From Membranipora membranacea (Eukaryota; Bryozoa; Gymnolaemata; Cheilostomatida; Membraniporidae), in the NCBI GenBank assembly GCA_914767715.1, contig OU612072.1, positions 19,716,001 through 19,780,000 of the forward strand: DNA of 64,000 bases, written 5' to 3'. Shown in pieces: positions 46,101 to 56,619 of the stretch. The translations under genes were made by a program, and so were the position numbers. Every line of letters starts with the position of its first letter. Position 1 is the stretch's first letter. The notes under the pieces were generated by a model. The model was not told where the DNA came from. It saw only the letters and a list, made by a program, of their open reading frames with translations, and searched no databases.

Positions 46101-46680
46101 CACTGGTAAAGGGTATTTTAGAACTGTACTTTATTTTATAGTGTATATGTAGCCTATGCTTAAAACTTTTATTGTCCTGAACAAAATTGGCCCAAGTAAG
46201 TATTGGGTTTCAACTTACCTTATATAAACAAGGGACGGGTGCAGATGTGAGATATTGTTGCCATTCTACTACCTATATATTGGGCAAGTCAATAAGAATA
46301 ACTGTCACTAGTGACTACTAGGGTAGAGGCCATGTCTCAGTCTGGAGCAGGCATTATCATTTGTCCATTGCATTGAGTGGCTTGCAAAGGAAAGACAGGC
46401 ATTATAGTAAGCCTAGTAATATTAAGTTAGTTTGGTTACTTACAGTTACAGGCAAAGTTAATTCATGACACTACTAAAGTAAGTGACCCTATTATTATTA
46501 TGCCTAGCTTACTTTATTCTTCTATCAATCAATCTTATTTCATGACTTATTATTTATGATTGATTGATGTGCAAAAAATCTTACCTGATCCATTGAAGAT
46601 ACTGTCCATACATGCTCAGAGTCAAATTGCCATGTATCTCTCTGAGCATTGAGACATCTAAGGTCCTTCTGACCATCCAT
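37198..46680 (-). CDS. FNTB: Protein farnesyltransferase subunit beta
   Basis: Catalytic, zinc-binding subunit of farnesyltransferase, which attaches farnesyl to CaaX cysteines together with the alpha subunit. Ten exons from the start codon: 46680-46585, 45393-45299, 44235-44068, 42489-42440, 41768-41588, 41058-40972, 40390-40261, 39309-39083, 38517-38400, 37290-37198. All phases agree; 414 residues against 437 in human. The prenyltransferase repeats are intact: CLDASRPWICYWILHS, NGGFGG, HLAPTYAAINAL, GGEVDIR, GGFGGVPGMEAHGGY, GGFQGR. Zinc ligands are present as Asp 292 and Cys 294 (KLVDSCYSYW) and His 351 (DYYHTCYALSG). The last exon PVYNLG matches the family C terminus. Its introns hold at least five small inverted-repeat elements. 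It is convergent with ZDHHC12 and head-to-head with MRPL28. Confidence 0.97.
37396..37608 (+). mobile_element. MITE-like element, family CACTGACATCGAG, copy 2
   Basis: Left end CACTGACATCGAGATTACAC; right end, read inverted, CACTGATCACGTGATATAC; further inward ATCTCT on both sides. Interior GATGGTACTCATACTAAA as in the other copies. It lies in the last intron of FNTB. Confidence 0.8.
38723..38808. mobile_element. ~85-bp foldback element, family AAGTTTGGTCCATTTGCC, copy 1
   Basis: GAACAAGTTTAATCCAATTG at the left faces GGCAAATGGACCAAACTTGG at the right. It lies in FNTB intron 8; the second copy is in intron 7. Confidence 0.7.
40122..40206. mobile_element. ~85-bp foldback element, family AAGTTTGGTCCATTTGCC, copy 2
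   Basis: GATCAAGTTTAATCCAATTG to GGCAAATGGACCAAACTTGG, the same ends and length as the copy at 38723 but with a different middle. It lies in FNTB intron 7, directly next to exon 7. Confidence 0.7.
40450..40830 (+). mobile_element. tRNA-derived SINE
   Basis: The head has GGGGTCTAATTGTTAAGGG (A box, about 40454) and GGTTCAATTCC (B box, 40500-40510), with TTGTGAT in the anticodon loop position. The body phrase ACTGAACGGGACTAAAAATACCGG near 40570 recurs diverged near 63920 (GCGGAACGGGACTCAAC), so at least one other copy exists in the window. The open frame in this body is not a gene. It lies in FNTB intron 6; the 3' limit is approximate. Confidence 0.6.
41793..41823. repeat. TA-rich microsatellite
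   Basis: TATATATATATCTATATATA tract in FNTB intron 4. A similar tract lies at about 42153-42178, each followed by CAATACATATAT. Confidence 0.8.
44319..44446. mobile_element. Foldback element, family GTTTAAGCGCTTAAAC, copy A
   Basis: AGTTTAAGCGCTTAAACGGA at the left and CGTTTGAGCGCTTAAACTA at the right. Inner arms GATAGCTGGTAGTAGCATTT and AAATGCCTCTACCAGCATC also pair, so nearly the whole ~128 bp forms a hairpin. It lies in FNTB intron 2. Related copies are at 51459, 52688, 52922 and 54974. Confidence 0.85.
44954..45038. promoter_or_regulatory. Cluster of three kappa-B-like motifs
   Basis: GGGAATTCCC (44954-44963), GGGGATTTCC (44967-44976) and GGGAATTCC (45030-45038) in FNTB intron 2. The first two match the GGGRNNYYCC consensus exactly. 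The surrounding ~250 bp is rich in GGGGA/TTCC words, so this may be a degenerate local repeat instead of a regulatory module. Confidence 0.3.
45817..46143 (-). mobile_element. MITE-like element, family CATTACAAAATAAAGTAC, copy 2
   Basis: Inverted copy of the element at 652-976, with the same ends (CATTACAAAATAAAGTAC; right end GTACTTTATTTTATAGTG) and the interior alignable by eye, including CTACGATATGTAGGAACCAC-type phrases. It lies in FNTB intron 1. Confidence 0.8.
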
Positions 46681-47587
46681 ATTAGCAAACTATGTCTCAA
46701 GCTATAAATTAAAAGTATATATATATATCAAATTAGTTCCAAACTCAATAAGTTTCATATGCAATGACTAATCTGTCAGGCTGAGAAGAAAACTGCTTTA
46801 GCCCAAATTTGGCAACTGATGCAACAGGTAAAATATTTTATTATTCAAATTAATGCCTGCGTGACTAAATTCAGGACTATTTTGTGCGAGTCAACTTTTC
46901 ACAATTCTCTTAATTACTTGCAAAAAGAAAGGAAAAATATTTTTTGTTATCAAAAATGAAAATGAATGAATATTGCTACAAACCTTATGATGAAGGTGGC
47001 CAGTTTTGACATGCAGATATCTCAGTATTGATTCATGCTATCATTCTCAAGGCCTAAATCAAATCTTTACATAATTGATTAAAATAAATGTGATTTATTT
47101 TATTAATTTTTACATACTACTTATTTAGTACTTAATTAATCCACTGCTCTAGCTAAGCTCTAGCCATTCATTAGCATTCAGTACATATTTGAGTCTATAA
47201 AGGCTCAAAAGGCATCAGGAGTTTCAAGTGTGCAATCATCAAAGAAACACGTCTGTAACTTCCTGGTGCAACATTGATGATTGTTGCTTTTGCCACCTTG
47301 AAAACTCATAGAATTACATGAACACCTGTGGGCCCTATTACCCCTCATAAGAGATTATGTATAATGCCAAGATAGACCATTCTGGGACAACCAAAATGTT
47401 TGTTTTCTGTGCTGCAAGGAACCATGGCCACTGTCCAATGTATCAACCATATTGGACATTAGCAAAGTACAGGCCATGCCTGTCTCAGTGGCCAATAACC
47501 TTGAAGGAAGCATCTATTCGAAACTACAGTCCACTTTTCTCGAAATTCCTCATTATCATGTTTTGCAGGTAAACACCATCATTTGTG
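46681..47587. promoter_or_regulatory. Bidirectional promoter region between FNTB and MRPL28
   Basis: The two start codons are 907 bp apart and point away from each other, so both promoters and 5' UTRs must lie here unless there are distant non-coding exons. I see no clear TATA box or CpG-rich core. Open frames in the segment lack splice support. Confidence 0.5.
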
Positions 47588-50500
47588 ATGACGAGTGTTG
47601 TGATTCCCAAGCTGATAAAAGGATTCTTCAACCCAAAACACTCAAAGAAATGGAGTATGGGTAGCAGATCTCGCATGCCTGATCACTACCGGAACAGAAT
47701 GCTTAAGGTGAGAGCATTGTATAGTTGCTAGGAGGCACAAACCCATGTTAACAAGGGTCTGCTCTTCACAAACACATTATTGGAGTACCATTTTCATGCT
47801 CCAATCTCCACCATTATTTCACTGATCACAATCCAATACCTGTAACTCTTCAGTTTTTCTCAATTTTGAGCAGATTAACTCTGAATCTTGCTCAGTCAAT
47901 GGTTTCTAAATCTCCTTTACACCTTATTTCGGTTGTGTGTACCAGATTTCGAATTCTGACGGTGACATGATTTTAAAATATTACAAACATTGATACTGTA
48001 CTGTCGTATTATATTCTTTCAGCTGCACCATTCAGAGAAGCAGGGTACATCAGCCCCAGTACACTGGGAGCGTGAGGAGGCCAGGTGGAGACAGATAGGA
48101 CCTGATCGTATTGTACCTGTACAGAACCGCCCCATACCTGTAATATATCCTAAAGAGGCGGACGAGGGTCTGTGGGGAGGTGAGGGTATGGTTAAAGGCT
48201 ACGTACAGCGAAGGTTCAGAGCTCCAAGGTTTGTCCAAATTGATAGATGCAGACTTGTCTTGATTGTCTTATTGTCCCAGACTCAGTGTTATATAAAGTT
48301 GAAATAGTTTAAAACTAGAGAAATAACAGCCTAATAGTCTCTCAGCAGCACTTGAGCTGGAACAATCAACCTTGAAAGCTATCCCATTGGGGGAGCTTTC
48401 AAGGTTGATTGTTCCGGCCCCAGCACCCTTGGGTGTATTCCTCTTCTGAGCTCATCATATAGTTCAAAACTAGAGAAATAACAGGTATGGTCTCTCATCA
48501 GCACTTAAACTTCAATGACTCTCTTCATTGGCTGAAAACCTTTCAATCAACATGCTGTGGGACTACGTTGAATCTATGATTGATTGAAAATACTCCATTT
48601 TGTATTATGATATTACCAAATATTAATGCTCATAATCCCCAGCTTATCCACTATGAGGGTTCCTCTGCAAGAAAGCACATGGTCCTTTTTTCTGTGAGGA
48701 AATAATTCATGATCGCCATACAGCATATTTTGGGCATATGCTCTTCCTGGCATCACTGGATGCCCAGTAGCCAAACAAGAAACCCCCCTCGCTTTAACAT
48801 AACCTTCTACTCAGGCCTACCCTTTGACTACCGCATGTATATCTCTGATCGATAGAGAGTGAACTAATTCACTAAGTATGAGTACCATCACAAGAATTTC
48901 GGTGTGACGACCCTAGCTCAATTTTGCTAATAAGGGACGGGTACATGCTATGTACTGCTACTAACTTAACTCTAACGATCAGAGATACACATGGTAATAG
49001 TGTGATCTCGATGTCAGTGTGCCCTTTGACCTATAGTTTGATTATATTGTTGTAGAGCGCCGAAGGTTTGGACCCCGAGGTTGAGGAAGGCTGTATTGTA
49101 CAGTGAGATACTAGATCTACATATGTCTATAACCTGTACAGTAAGAGCTAGGTTACTTATAGACGAGGCTCATGGGCTGGACACTTATATACTCAAGGTG
49201 ACTTACACACAATGTGTGACATCTCCTCGTGGGGGGGAAACTTTATGATGTTAAAGCTATGTATGAAATGCTCAAATTTCAGGTCATTGTGCCTTAAAGT
49301 TAGGGAAAATCTTTGGAAAATATGATAATTGGTATGTCATTTGACATATTATTTTACCCATGCAATTATCACAATCCCACAAGCCCTACTATAACTCTAA
49401 GTAACCATGATCTGAAATTGTAGCACTTCATCCATAATTATATGCTATAGAGCGATACATAGGGGACAACCTTAGCAGTTGAGCAATGATGAGAAGAATT
49501 TTCATTTTAATAAAGTGTTTATAGGCAATTTAAAAGGTTGCCATGGTGCTCTCATTTAGACTGATACCTTCAATATGATACCAAATATGGGGAGGCGCTA
49601 CTATAGCTTCATAGCTTATGTTAATTTTATTTCACTTACTTAATGAATGAGCCTTGAGTTGTAAATAAGAGTTTTATTAGCACTCCACATATTGCCTAAG
49701 CTTGATACCACTAAATTTTGTCATCATTATAAAAAATCTATTTCAAATGACAGTATAATGTATTGAAATTTGGTTGAAGAATAATATTCCTCTGAATTAA
49801 CAGGATTTTTCAATTTTTAATTCTTCATTTACACCGTTACTGCCACGCAGGCAAATGTGTGCTTATAGAATTTTGTATAGCTCAAAACTAATGATATGAG
49901 GCTGCAATCTCAGCATTGTCACCAAATGGGCAAATAATTTGCACAAACTGATCATCAAAAGCAGGGTATGAAATTGATTATATTATGGATTACATTGTGA
50001 TGTAGTTACTGTCTCACTATACTTAGTTCATGGAATCGCGCCAAAAACAATGAACTAATGAGTAGTATCCAAACCAGAGATAGTGTATTGATATGAACTA
50101 TCTCCGGCCTTGTGTGGTCACAGGGGTAGTCCTACTGATTTGTCTATCAAAGTCCAAGCGTGTTGTTGTTGTTGTTAGTGTTATTTTGTTTTTGCTGTCT
50201 GTAGACACCCGAAGAGGACCTGAGATCTAATTTAGCACTCAAACTGAAGCGTAAGATGCTCGTCGCTCTAATGGATAAAACATTATACCCGGACAACCCT
50301 GATAAACGGACAAAGGTTAGTGTCTTAGGAGAGAGGTTTGCGAAATCTCGTAGTTGTCTTCTCCCGTTACATTGTATCGACGTAATGTATAACTTTGTTG
50401 CTCACCTTATCTCTTATTAAATCCTTGGAGCTATCCAAAGTTGAAACGCTGAGCATTTCACTGCTCTAGAATTGTTATAATAGTCAACATTTTTGTTGGT

Positions 50501-53500
50501 GTGTGTGATTACTTTAATTCGTCGATCAAGATACAATTGAATGTATAAATTAGATCTGACAGTAAAGCAAACATGCTACCAACTTACAGACTATATTTTG
50601 TATTATTGGCCTGTCCGATCCTTGATAATCCCAGATCACATGTAGATCAATCCCGTTTTGCTCTTATATCAAACATTTTAGTGACCCAATTTTGACTAAC
50701 AAACTTGGGTGTTGTGCTCTCCTTGTTCACAAGAGCTAAAATCCGCACAGGTACTTTTGCGTACAACGGTGTAAGTTCTTTAAAACCAAGAATGTACGTT
50801 ACGTGTCATCAGTTCTTGCTTTACAATAACAATTGAACTGAGTATGATGCATACAACTTAGGCTGGTATTGGTCTGGCGAGCACCTTGGTTGGAATCACA
50901 TGTGTTGTAATCAAGTTCTGCAGGTTTTTGCACAGTTGGGCATTGATAATGATGATAAAAATTGATTGGTTAACCTACACTGGTCTGTGGAAGTGTAAAG
51001 TTCTGTGAGATGAGTAATGGCAACAGATGTGACAGACACAATAGATGAATGCGCCAGTATCACTTACTTCACTTAGGTTCCAGGATTCCTTTTGGAATAT
51101 TGCGCCAGCGAATTCAACTCCTGCTCCCTCCATCTCGACCGATCTTTTGCCATCTCTGCAGCTTCACTCCAGGACTTGATGCCAAAAGTCTGCAACAGTT
51201 CAAGATCTTTCATTCTCCAGGTTTTCTTTGGTCTCCCTCGTCTCCTTTTCCCAGTATAGAGGTGACCTAATGCTATCCATCTGGCACCGATATTCACCTG
51301 ATGTGGCTTGTGCGCATATCTAGTACAGAGAGAAAGTGAACGTTACCTTGCCATGATTTTAAGCAGATCCTTCCTCCGCATTAAAACAGAACCCTTCTTT
51401 TTATGAAATATCATTTTTATCTGGTGTATAATTTGTAATATATAACAGCTATGAGCATAGTTTTAGCGCCTAAACTGTGTCGGGATAGCCGGTTGGAGCA
51501 TGTCACTGTCAACCACTTAGGTCGGGAGAGTGGTTGATAATGACATGCTCCTACCAGCTATCCTGACACAGTTTAAGCGCATGAACTAGTACAAGCATTA
51601 TTCCGCATATCATTTATTGATATATAATGGATATATGAGCATTATTCGGTGTACTATTTATAGATAAAAGCGTTTTTTGATGTATTGTTTATAGATATAT
51701 AATAGATATAAGCACTATTTGGAGTCGTACACTCGTGATGAGTTAGAATGGCTCGGCCTAACAGAGGAGGAAGCGTTACTCAAACAAGAAGAGATCGATG
51801 TTAGGATGAGTCGTCCCACTCCACTAAAGTATTCTCTCACAGCTGATCTACTGCAGAGAGTAGGTGTATGTAAGTAAAATGTCCAAGAGTATGTGTAAGT
51901 AAGTAACCACAGTAGGTGTATGTTAGTGAAACGTCAGAGAGTATGTGTAAGTAACCAACCAGACAGTAGGTCTCTGTTAGTATGCATCCAGAGAGAAGGT
52001 TATGCTAGTAAGTAACTGACCAGAGAATAGGTGTATGTTGGTAACAAGCCCAGAGAATATGTGTGAGAAAACGGAGAGTAGGTTTATGCAAGTAATCAGT
52101 CCGAGAGTAGGTTTATGTAAGTGACTGGATCAAGTTTAACAAAGGGAAAAGGAATCCCAACTAAGCTAGCTAAAATTTATGCTAGCTAACATTAAGACGA
52201 AGTCACTCCTTTACTAGCTCCATTAAACTATTGCTAATATTCACCATTTCTAAAACAGTCATACAATTTGCTTTGCTGTGTGAGGTAGTGTTAGGCACCT
52301 AAACTGTTGGTTAATATCCACTATACCCCCCACCCCCCTGTCTCTAAATATATAACATGTATCGCATTGCTATTAAATTTCCAATTGCCAGTCATCAGAG
52401 ACAACTCCCAAAGCGGACAAGCAACTTGGATGATGGATTATTTGCTCTTATTTAGTTTTGCTAATTTTGGATTAACATTATGATAGCTAGTACAAATCTT
52501 TGCGAGCCAACATGAAGTAGCGAAGCTTAGTAAAATGTTAACTAGCCACAATATTCACTATTTTAGGCCGATGTATAAAGGCAAACATTCCCCTAAACAA
52601 ATACTTTGCTCCTCTTAGGAAGTAAGGTATGATTCTGCTAGTAATAGTAAGAGCTGATTTGTATTTATTAGCCTAATCTCTCTTGAGCTAGTTTAAGCGC
52701 GTAAACTATGTCGGGATAGCTGGCAGTAGCATTTCATTATCAACCCCTTACCCGACAATAGGTGGGAAAGTGGAATCGCTACTACCAGCTATTCCGGCAC
52801 AGTTTGAGGGCCTAAACTACTCTTGAATGGGAGTATGATAAGCATGGTATGATAAGGGTCATTGTGTAAGTAGCGGTCGCCTATGTTTACTCCTGTTAAA
52901 CAGGAAGGAGCACGCGGTAGGCCTAGTTTGAGTCCTCAAATGTCATGCTGGCCTTATCAGTGGTATTCCGTTATGGACTGCTGCCCAACCAATCGGAATG
53001 TGATTGATAGTGAAATGCAACTACAGTCAACGGGCATGCGGCATAATTTGAGCACCTAAACTGAGAATAGAGCTGCTCTAAACTTATTTGACAGTCATGA
53101 TGACTGGAACATTGTGACTTTGCAAGCTGATATGACTAAGCATCATAATAAATGTGCCCAACCCCCTTTGTCATTCAATAACAGCCTACATTTGTCAATA
53201 GAAGTGAATTGTAAACAAACAGCCAAAGGGAAATTGATGAAAAGCTTGAGATTTTCGTTTACTTTCCGTAAATTCAGGCCAACACATTTTGTTGCTTGGA
53301 GCGCAGATTATAAAGACAGGACCACGTTTTTCCATAACCTGTCTATGCTTTATGCATGACTCTCTACTTTTTGTTGTGTTTGACAACCATGACATCAGTG
53401 AACCTAAGATAGGCAAAGTATTGGCAGGGAAAGAGATCCTTTTGAGCACAGACGTGAGATAGTTGAATTTGTGGCTGGCTTACTTTAACTCATCTCCATA

Positions 53501-53807
53501 ACATCAAATAAACTTTTACCGTAATACCTCACTTATATGCCCCTCTCTTATTGGCGCCTTCACTTATAAGGCACGCGTGAGTGCCAGTGAGGTACTACGG
53601 TACTTTGCTTAGCGAAAGTTTGTGCTGATAAAGATTAAGTCTCTCCCCCAACTAGCTAAACTAAATAAATTCTCGCTGATACTTACTCCTCCAGTGTGTT
53701 TTGAGTATTGATGGAGGGTATTTTTGCTAGAGTTCTTTACGTTGTGTTCTCTATTTGCAGCACCACAAGAGCCATCCCAGAATGCAGCAGAGGAATCTAG
53801 AGTATAA
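47588..53807 (+). CDS. MRPL28: Large ribosomal subunit protein bL28m (MRPL28)
   Basis: Structural protein of the mitochondrial large ribosomal subunit. Six exons: 47588-47707, 48023-48228, 49056-49197, 50205-50315, 51695-51869, 53761-53807; phases 0,2,0,0,1; 266 residues against 256 in human. Family blocks in order: SRMPDHYRNRM, TSAPVHWE, RPIPVIYPKEADEGLWGGEG, APKVWTPRL, YSEILDLHMSITCTVR, LIDEAHGLDTYILKTPEEDLRS, LYPDNPDKR, RYKHYLESYTRDELEWLGLTEEEA. The start is the first ATG after an in-frame stop at 47570-47572 and gives a basic N terminus suited to mitochondrial import. The short last exon (PQEPSQNAAEESRV) rests on splice phase only. A strong donor (GTAAGT) ends exon 5 and is followed by a degenerate array of similar donors. 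The probable poly(A) signal is AATAAA at 54163-54168. Confidence 0.94.
48359..48415. repeat. Perfect 22-bp hairpin flanked by direct repeats
   Basis: The arm 48359-48380 (GGAACAATCAACCTTGAAAG...) is matched exactly by 48394-48415, with a 13-nt loop. Direct repeats containing AACTAGAGAAATAACAG lie on both sides (about 48312 and 48468). It lies in MRPL28 intron 2. Confidence 0.85.
48825..49022 (-). mobile_element. MITE-like element, family CACTGACATCGAG, copy 3 (inverted)
   Basis: On the minus strand it starts CACACTGACATCGAGATCAC and contains TCTCTGATCGTTAGAG and GATGGTACTCATACTTA, matching the copies at 35310 and 37396. It lies in MRPL28 intron 2, ending about 35 bp before exon 3. Confidence 0.8.
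51073..51297 (-). pseudogene. LINE reverse-transcriptase C-terminal fragment
   Basis: The minus-strand frame contains GKRRRGRPKKTWR and, later, EAAEMAKDRSRWRE, a pairing typical of the C-terminal tail of non-LTR retrotransposon ORF2 proteins. Only about 70 codons remain, with no RT or endonuclease core. It is a dead 3' fragment in MRPL28 intron 4, antisense to the host gene. Confidence 0.75.
51459..51588. mobile_element. Foldback element, family GTTTAAGCGCTTAAAC, copy B
   Basis: TTTTAGCGCCTAAACTGTGT to ACACAGTTTAAGCGCATGAA; arms GGGATAGCCGG and CCAGCTATCC pair. It lies in MRPL28 intron 4. Confidence 0.85.
51870..52135 (+). repeat. Degenerate tandem array of splice-donor-like units after MRPL28 exon 5
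   Basis: Variants of CAGAGAGTAGGTGTATGTAAGTAA, the actual end of exon 5 plus its donor, recur about seven to eight times every 30-40 bp (for example GAGAGTATGTGTAAGTAACC, GAGAGTAGGTTTATGTAAGTG). It looks like local tandem duplication of the exon end and its donor. Confidence 0.7.
52688..52819. mobile_element. Foldback element, family GTTTAAGCGCTTAAAC, copy C
   Basis: TAGTTTAAGCGCGTAAACTA to GGCACAGTTTGAGGGCCTAA; arms GGGATAGCTGGCAGTAGC and GCTACTACCAGCTATTCC pair. It lies in MRPL28 intron 5. Confidence 0.85.
52922..53062. mobile_element. Foldback element, family GTTTAAGCGCTTAAAC, copy E (diverged)
   Basis: CTAGTTTGAGTCCTCAAA at the left and TTTGAGCACCTAAACTG at the right, with a central AACCAATCGGAATGTGATTGATAG-like part recalling the other copies. 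It is strongly mutated and lies in MRPL28 intron 5, about 100 bp from copy C. Confidence 0.5.
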
Positions 53808-56619
53808 AATCAAGTGAGGTATTCCAAGTATGTACAAGAGAGGACAACTTCTAACACAGTAATGAATGTAAATATACATTATAGGAGCCTCACTGCAGAA
53901 CATCTCAAAGAGATAAGGCACACGTCATGAGGTGACACCATAAATATAAAACTCCCTTTTTATCAATGGTTGACAATTTGTGATGATGGTCATGTGACAT
54001 TTGAAGTTAATATGTGAGTCAGTAAGTGGGAGCAGCTGCCTCAGAATTATATAGTCATTTCATCCTGTTAATAACTAACAAGTAACAGTAAAAGAGCTTG
54101 TTATGTTTCACAAGGAACTTAACATTTGAGATAACAACTTCGGTGGCTATGATTCTCGAAATAATAAATGATGCCTGGTTTGTAAAGTTCAGTGTTTCAG
54201 TTGTTGGTTGGAGGTGGCTATGATCTTAATGATGTTTTAAGTGGAGCTGTAAGCCCCCCCCCCCCCCCTCCCGCCTCAATTTCGGCAATAGAAAGGCGAA
54301 ATGTTATTTAGCTCTACCTCATTTCATCAATACACTGCCATTTTGTAAATGAGAATCCTCAGGGCAGTCTCTGTCAACAGGTTTTTAGTCAAATTGTGGC
54401 TGAAAAGTTATTCGGCTCCAAGTCGAATGATAAGCTACAATACAATTTTCTGGGCTCAAAATTGCTACAGACAAATACTAGTTTACTATAACTTGAATCG
54501 TAAAAAATGGAAAATTTTATTTTTCAACTGTTCAAATTACAGCTTATATTGATCTTAGTTCAGCTATTCGGCCATATCATCTTTCAAAGATTCAAAAGTT
54601 TTTATACTGCAGTGCAGCACCGAAAGCCAAGGCTAATATAACAAATACGCCATCACCTCAGAGCGTTTACGTAACACTCACCTCGTTGGGCTAATTACTG
54701 GCTTTTATTAGCGGAAAAGTCAGCGTGTATAATCGGCAGCATTGCGTCAACAACATAACTCACCTATTACATTATCCGTCAAAACTTTGCTACTTATATT
54801 TTGCAATTTTTCATTGAGGAAATGCGTTACAAGGCTGTAGTTACAAATTTATTTTTGTGAGGTAAAATTATCTCTCTCCCCCCCCCCCTAGCATTTTGAG
54901 ACCAACTTTTTTTGGCAGGGGTGAGATGTAACATTTTAATCACCCCGTTTGATCAAATATCAAATGCAGATATTGTTTAAGCGCTCAAACTGTGGCTTAA
55001 TTGCGGGTAGAGGCATTTTATCATCTATCACTTTATCAACCAGACCGAAAGTGGTTGATAATGAAATGCCTCTACCAGCATCCCCCCCAAAACAGAGGCA
55101 AATCTTGTACAAGTTCATCAATGCTTTGGTTGTTTGAGGGAGGGGGAGCACTGCCTCGCTCTCCTCCGCCCCTACAAATACGACGCTGTATTATCATATT
55201 AGTTAAAATGTTGTAATGTTACGTTTATTGGGCCCGGAGGTATTCATACTTTGGAAGTTGTTGCTGGAGCCCTAAAAAACGTCATAACAATTATTAATGG
55301 ACACTATTTTAGGAAGTTATGACTATTTGATGGAAATAAGTTTAAATCTAACTTGGTCTTGTAACGAGTAGAGCATTTCAAACCGGGTTATGGAATTCTA
55401 GTGTGAATAATCGAATTATTTGATAGCAAACAAAATGATTCACTCGCGGATATATTTTTACTGCCAAACATGTAATTATTTTGGTTGAGATCAAATTTAT
55501 AACCAATCGATCCCACCGCCTTAACATGTCCTGCTTTTTTAGCTAGTAGATGCAGATTTCATGGATAAATAAAGAGATTTTCAGTTTTCTATGGCCACAA
55601 AATGATGCAAATTCTCGAACAGTGCTTCCCTTTCCCTATGACCATTTTATCGAAGTTTTGTATGTCCACAAGTTGAAGCGTTCAGTGCTTTCCTTCCCCC
55701 ATGAACCTGATAGAATTGTGATGTTTTCGTTTCAATGTAGCTGTCTTATATTTGAGCTTCGCTCTCATGTGTATTATAAAAATAAGAATATGTAGACCTT
55801 AAATAAATATTGCAGATATTTGGCCAGCAAACTGCGTAGACAACATAGTAATGATGAAATTGGCCAACAAAATATACGTAAACATTATAATAGAAGTTGT
55901 CTGCAAAAATAAATAATGGTTACAATATAGAACTGTATAATTGTAGCACAGTAAAACAAAGAAATGATGCAATAATAGCCTTTGCTCCATTGAAAAATTC
56001 CACATTGCTAGTAGCTATTGGTGTGGATGGTGGTTGCTATGACTCAAAGGCTACTAAAAATGACCGCTATTGTACAAGGCGTGTTAGCTTAACTAGGTCC
56101 AGCGAGGAGGTATTCCGGTGTTAAACACTGGGGCCTTACCCTACACGAGCCATTGTTTTAGGTGCATGCAAGCGACACTGTGCTCAATTGAAATGACAAT
56201 CCAACTTAACATGAGGATCCAATAAAAAAGTTTCAACTTATATCATTGATTCACCTGAACTTAATCAAAAAATGAGCATTCAAAACCATAATAATATAGC
56301 CTTAGTACCTAAACCGTCAGAGAGGTTGAGTAGGAGGGGTGGGATTAATGAAGTCCCTGAGATTCACTAGAGAAGTTTGGCCCCCTCTGACATTCGTAGA
56401 AAAATAAAAATCTTTTAAAGATTCTTAAGCAAATCATTAGCAGCCAGCAGTGATGTTTGATGTCTAGTTTTCACAGTAGATCATCATACAGTGTCATAGA
56501 AGGTTTAACTGCCTCGTACTGTCAAAAAAAACCTTTGACATCTTTGTAGCAGTCAGGTAAGGCTGCCGGCTTATCGCTAACGAAGCACCATTATTGAAAC
56601 TCTCTGCCAATATTATCTA
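53808..56619. other. MRPL28 3' UTR and intergenic DNA
   Basis: Candidate poly(A) signal AATAAA at 54163. A run of about 16 C lies at 54255-54270 and another of about 10 near 54880. One foldback element (54974-55095). Short open frames here lack splice partners and protein-like composition. Confidence 0.5.
54974..55095. mobile_element. Foldback element, family GTTTAAGCGCTTAAAC, copy D
   Basis: TTGTTTAAGCGCTCAAACTG at the left; inner arms GCGGGTAGAGGCATTTTATC and GATAATGAAATGCCTCTACC pair. The right end is replaced by a C-rich and A-rich segment. Confidence 0.75.

Noticed and set aside
47357-47664. Frames upstream of and overlapping MRPL28 exon 1.
   Set aside because: The exon 1 frame with family similarity starts at 47588; the others are in different frames without similarity.
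53114-53449. Overlapping frames on both strands in MRPL28 intron 5.
   Set aside because: Chance frames; splice phases of MRPL28 do not admit an exon here.
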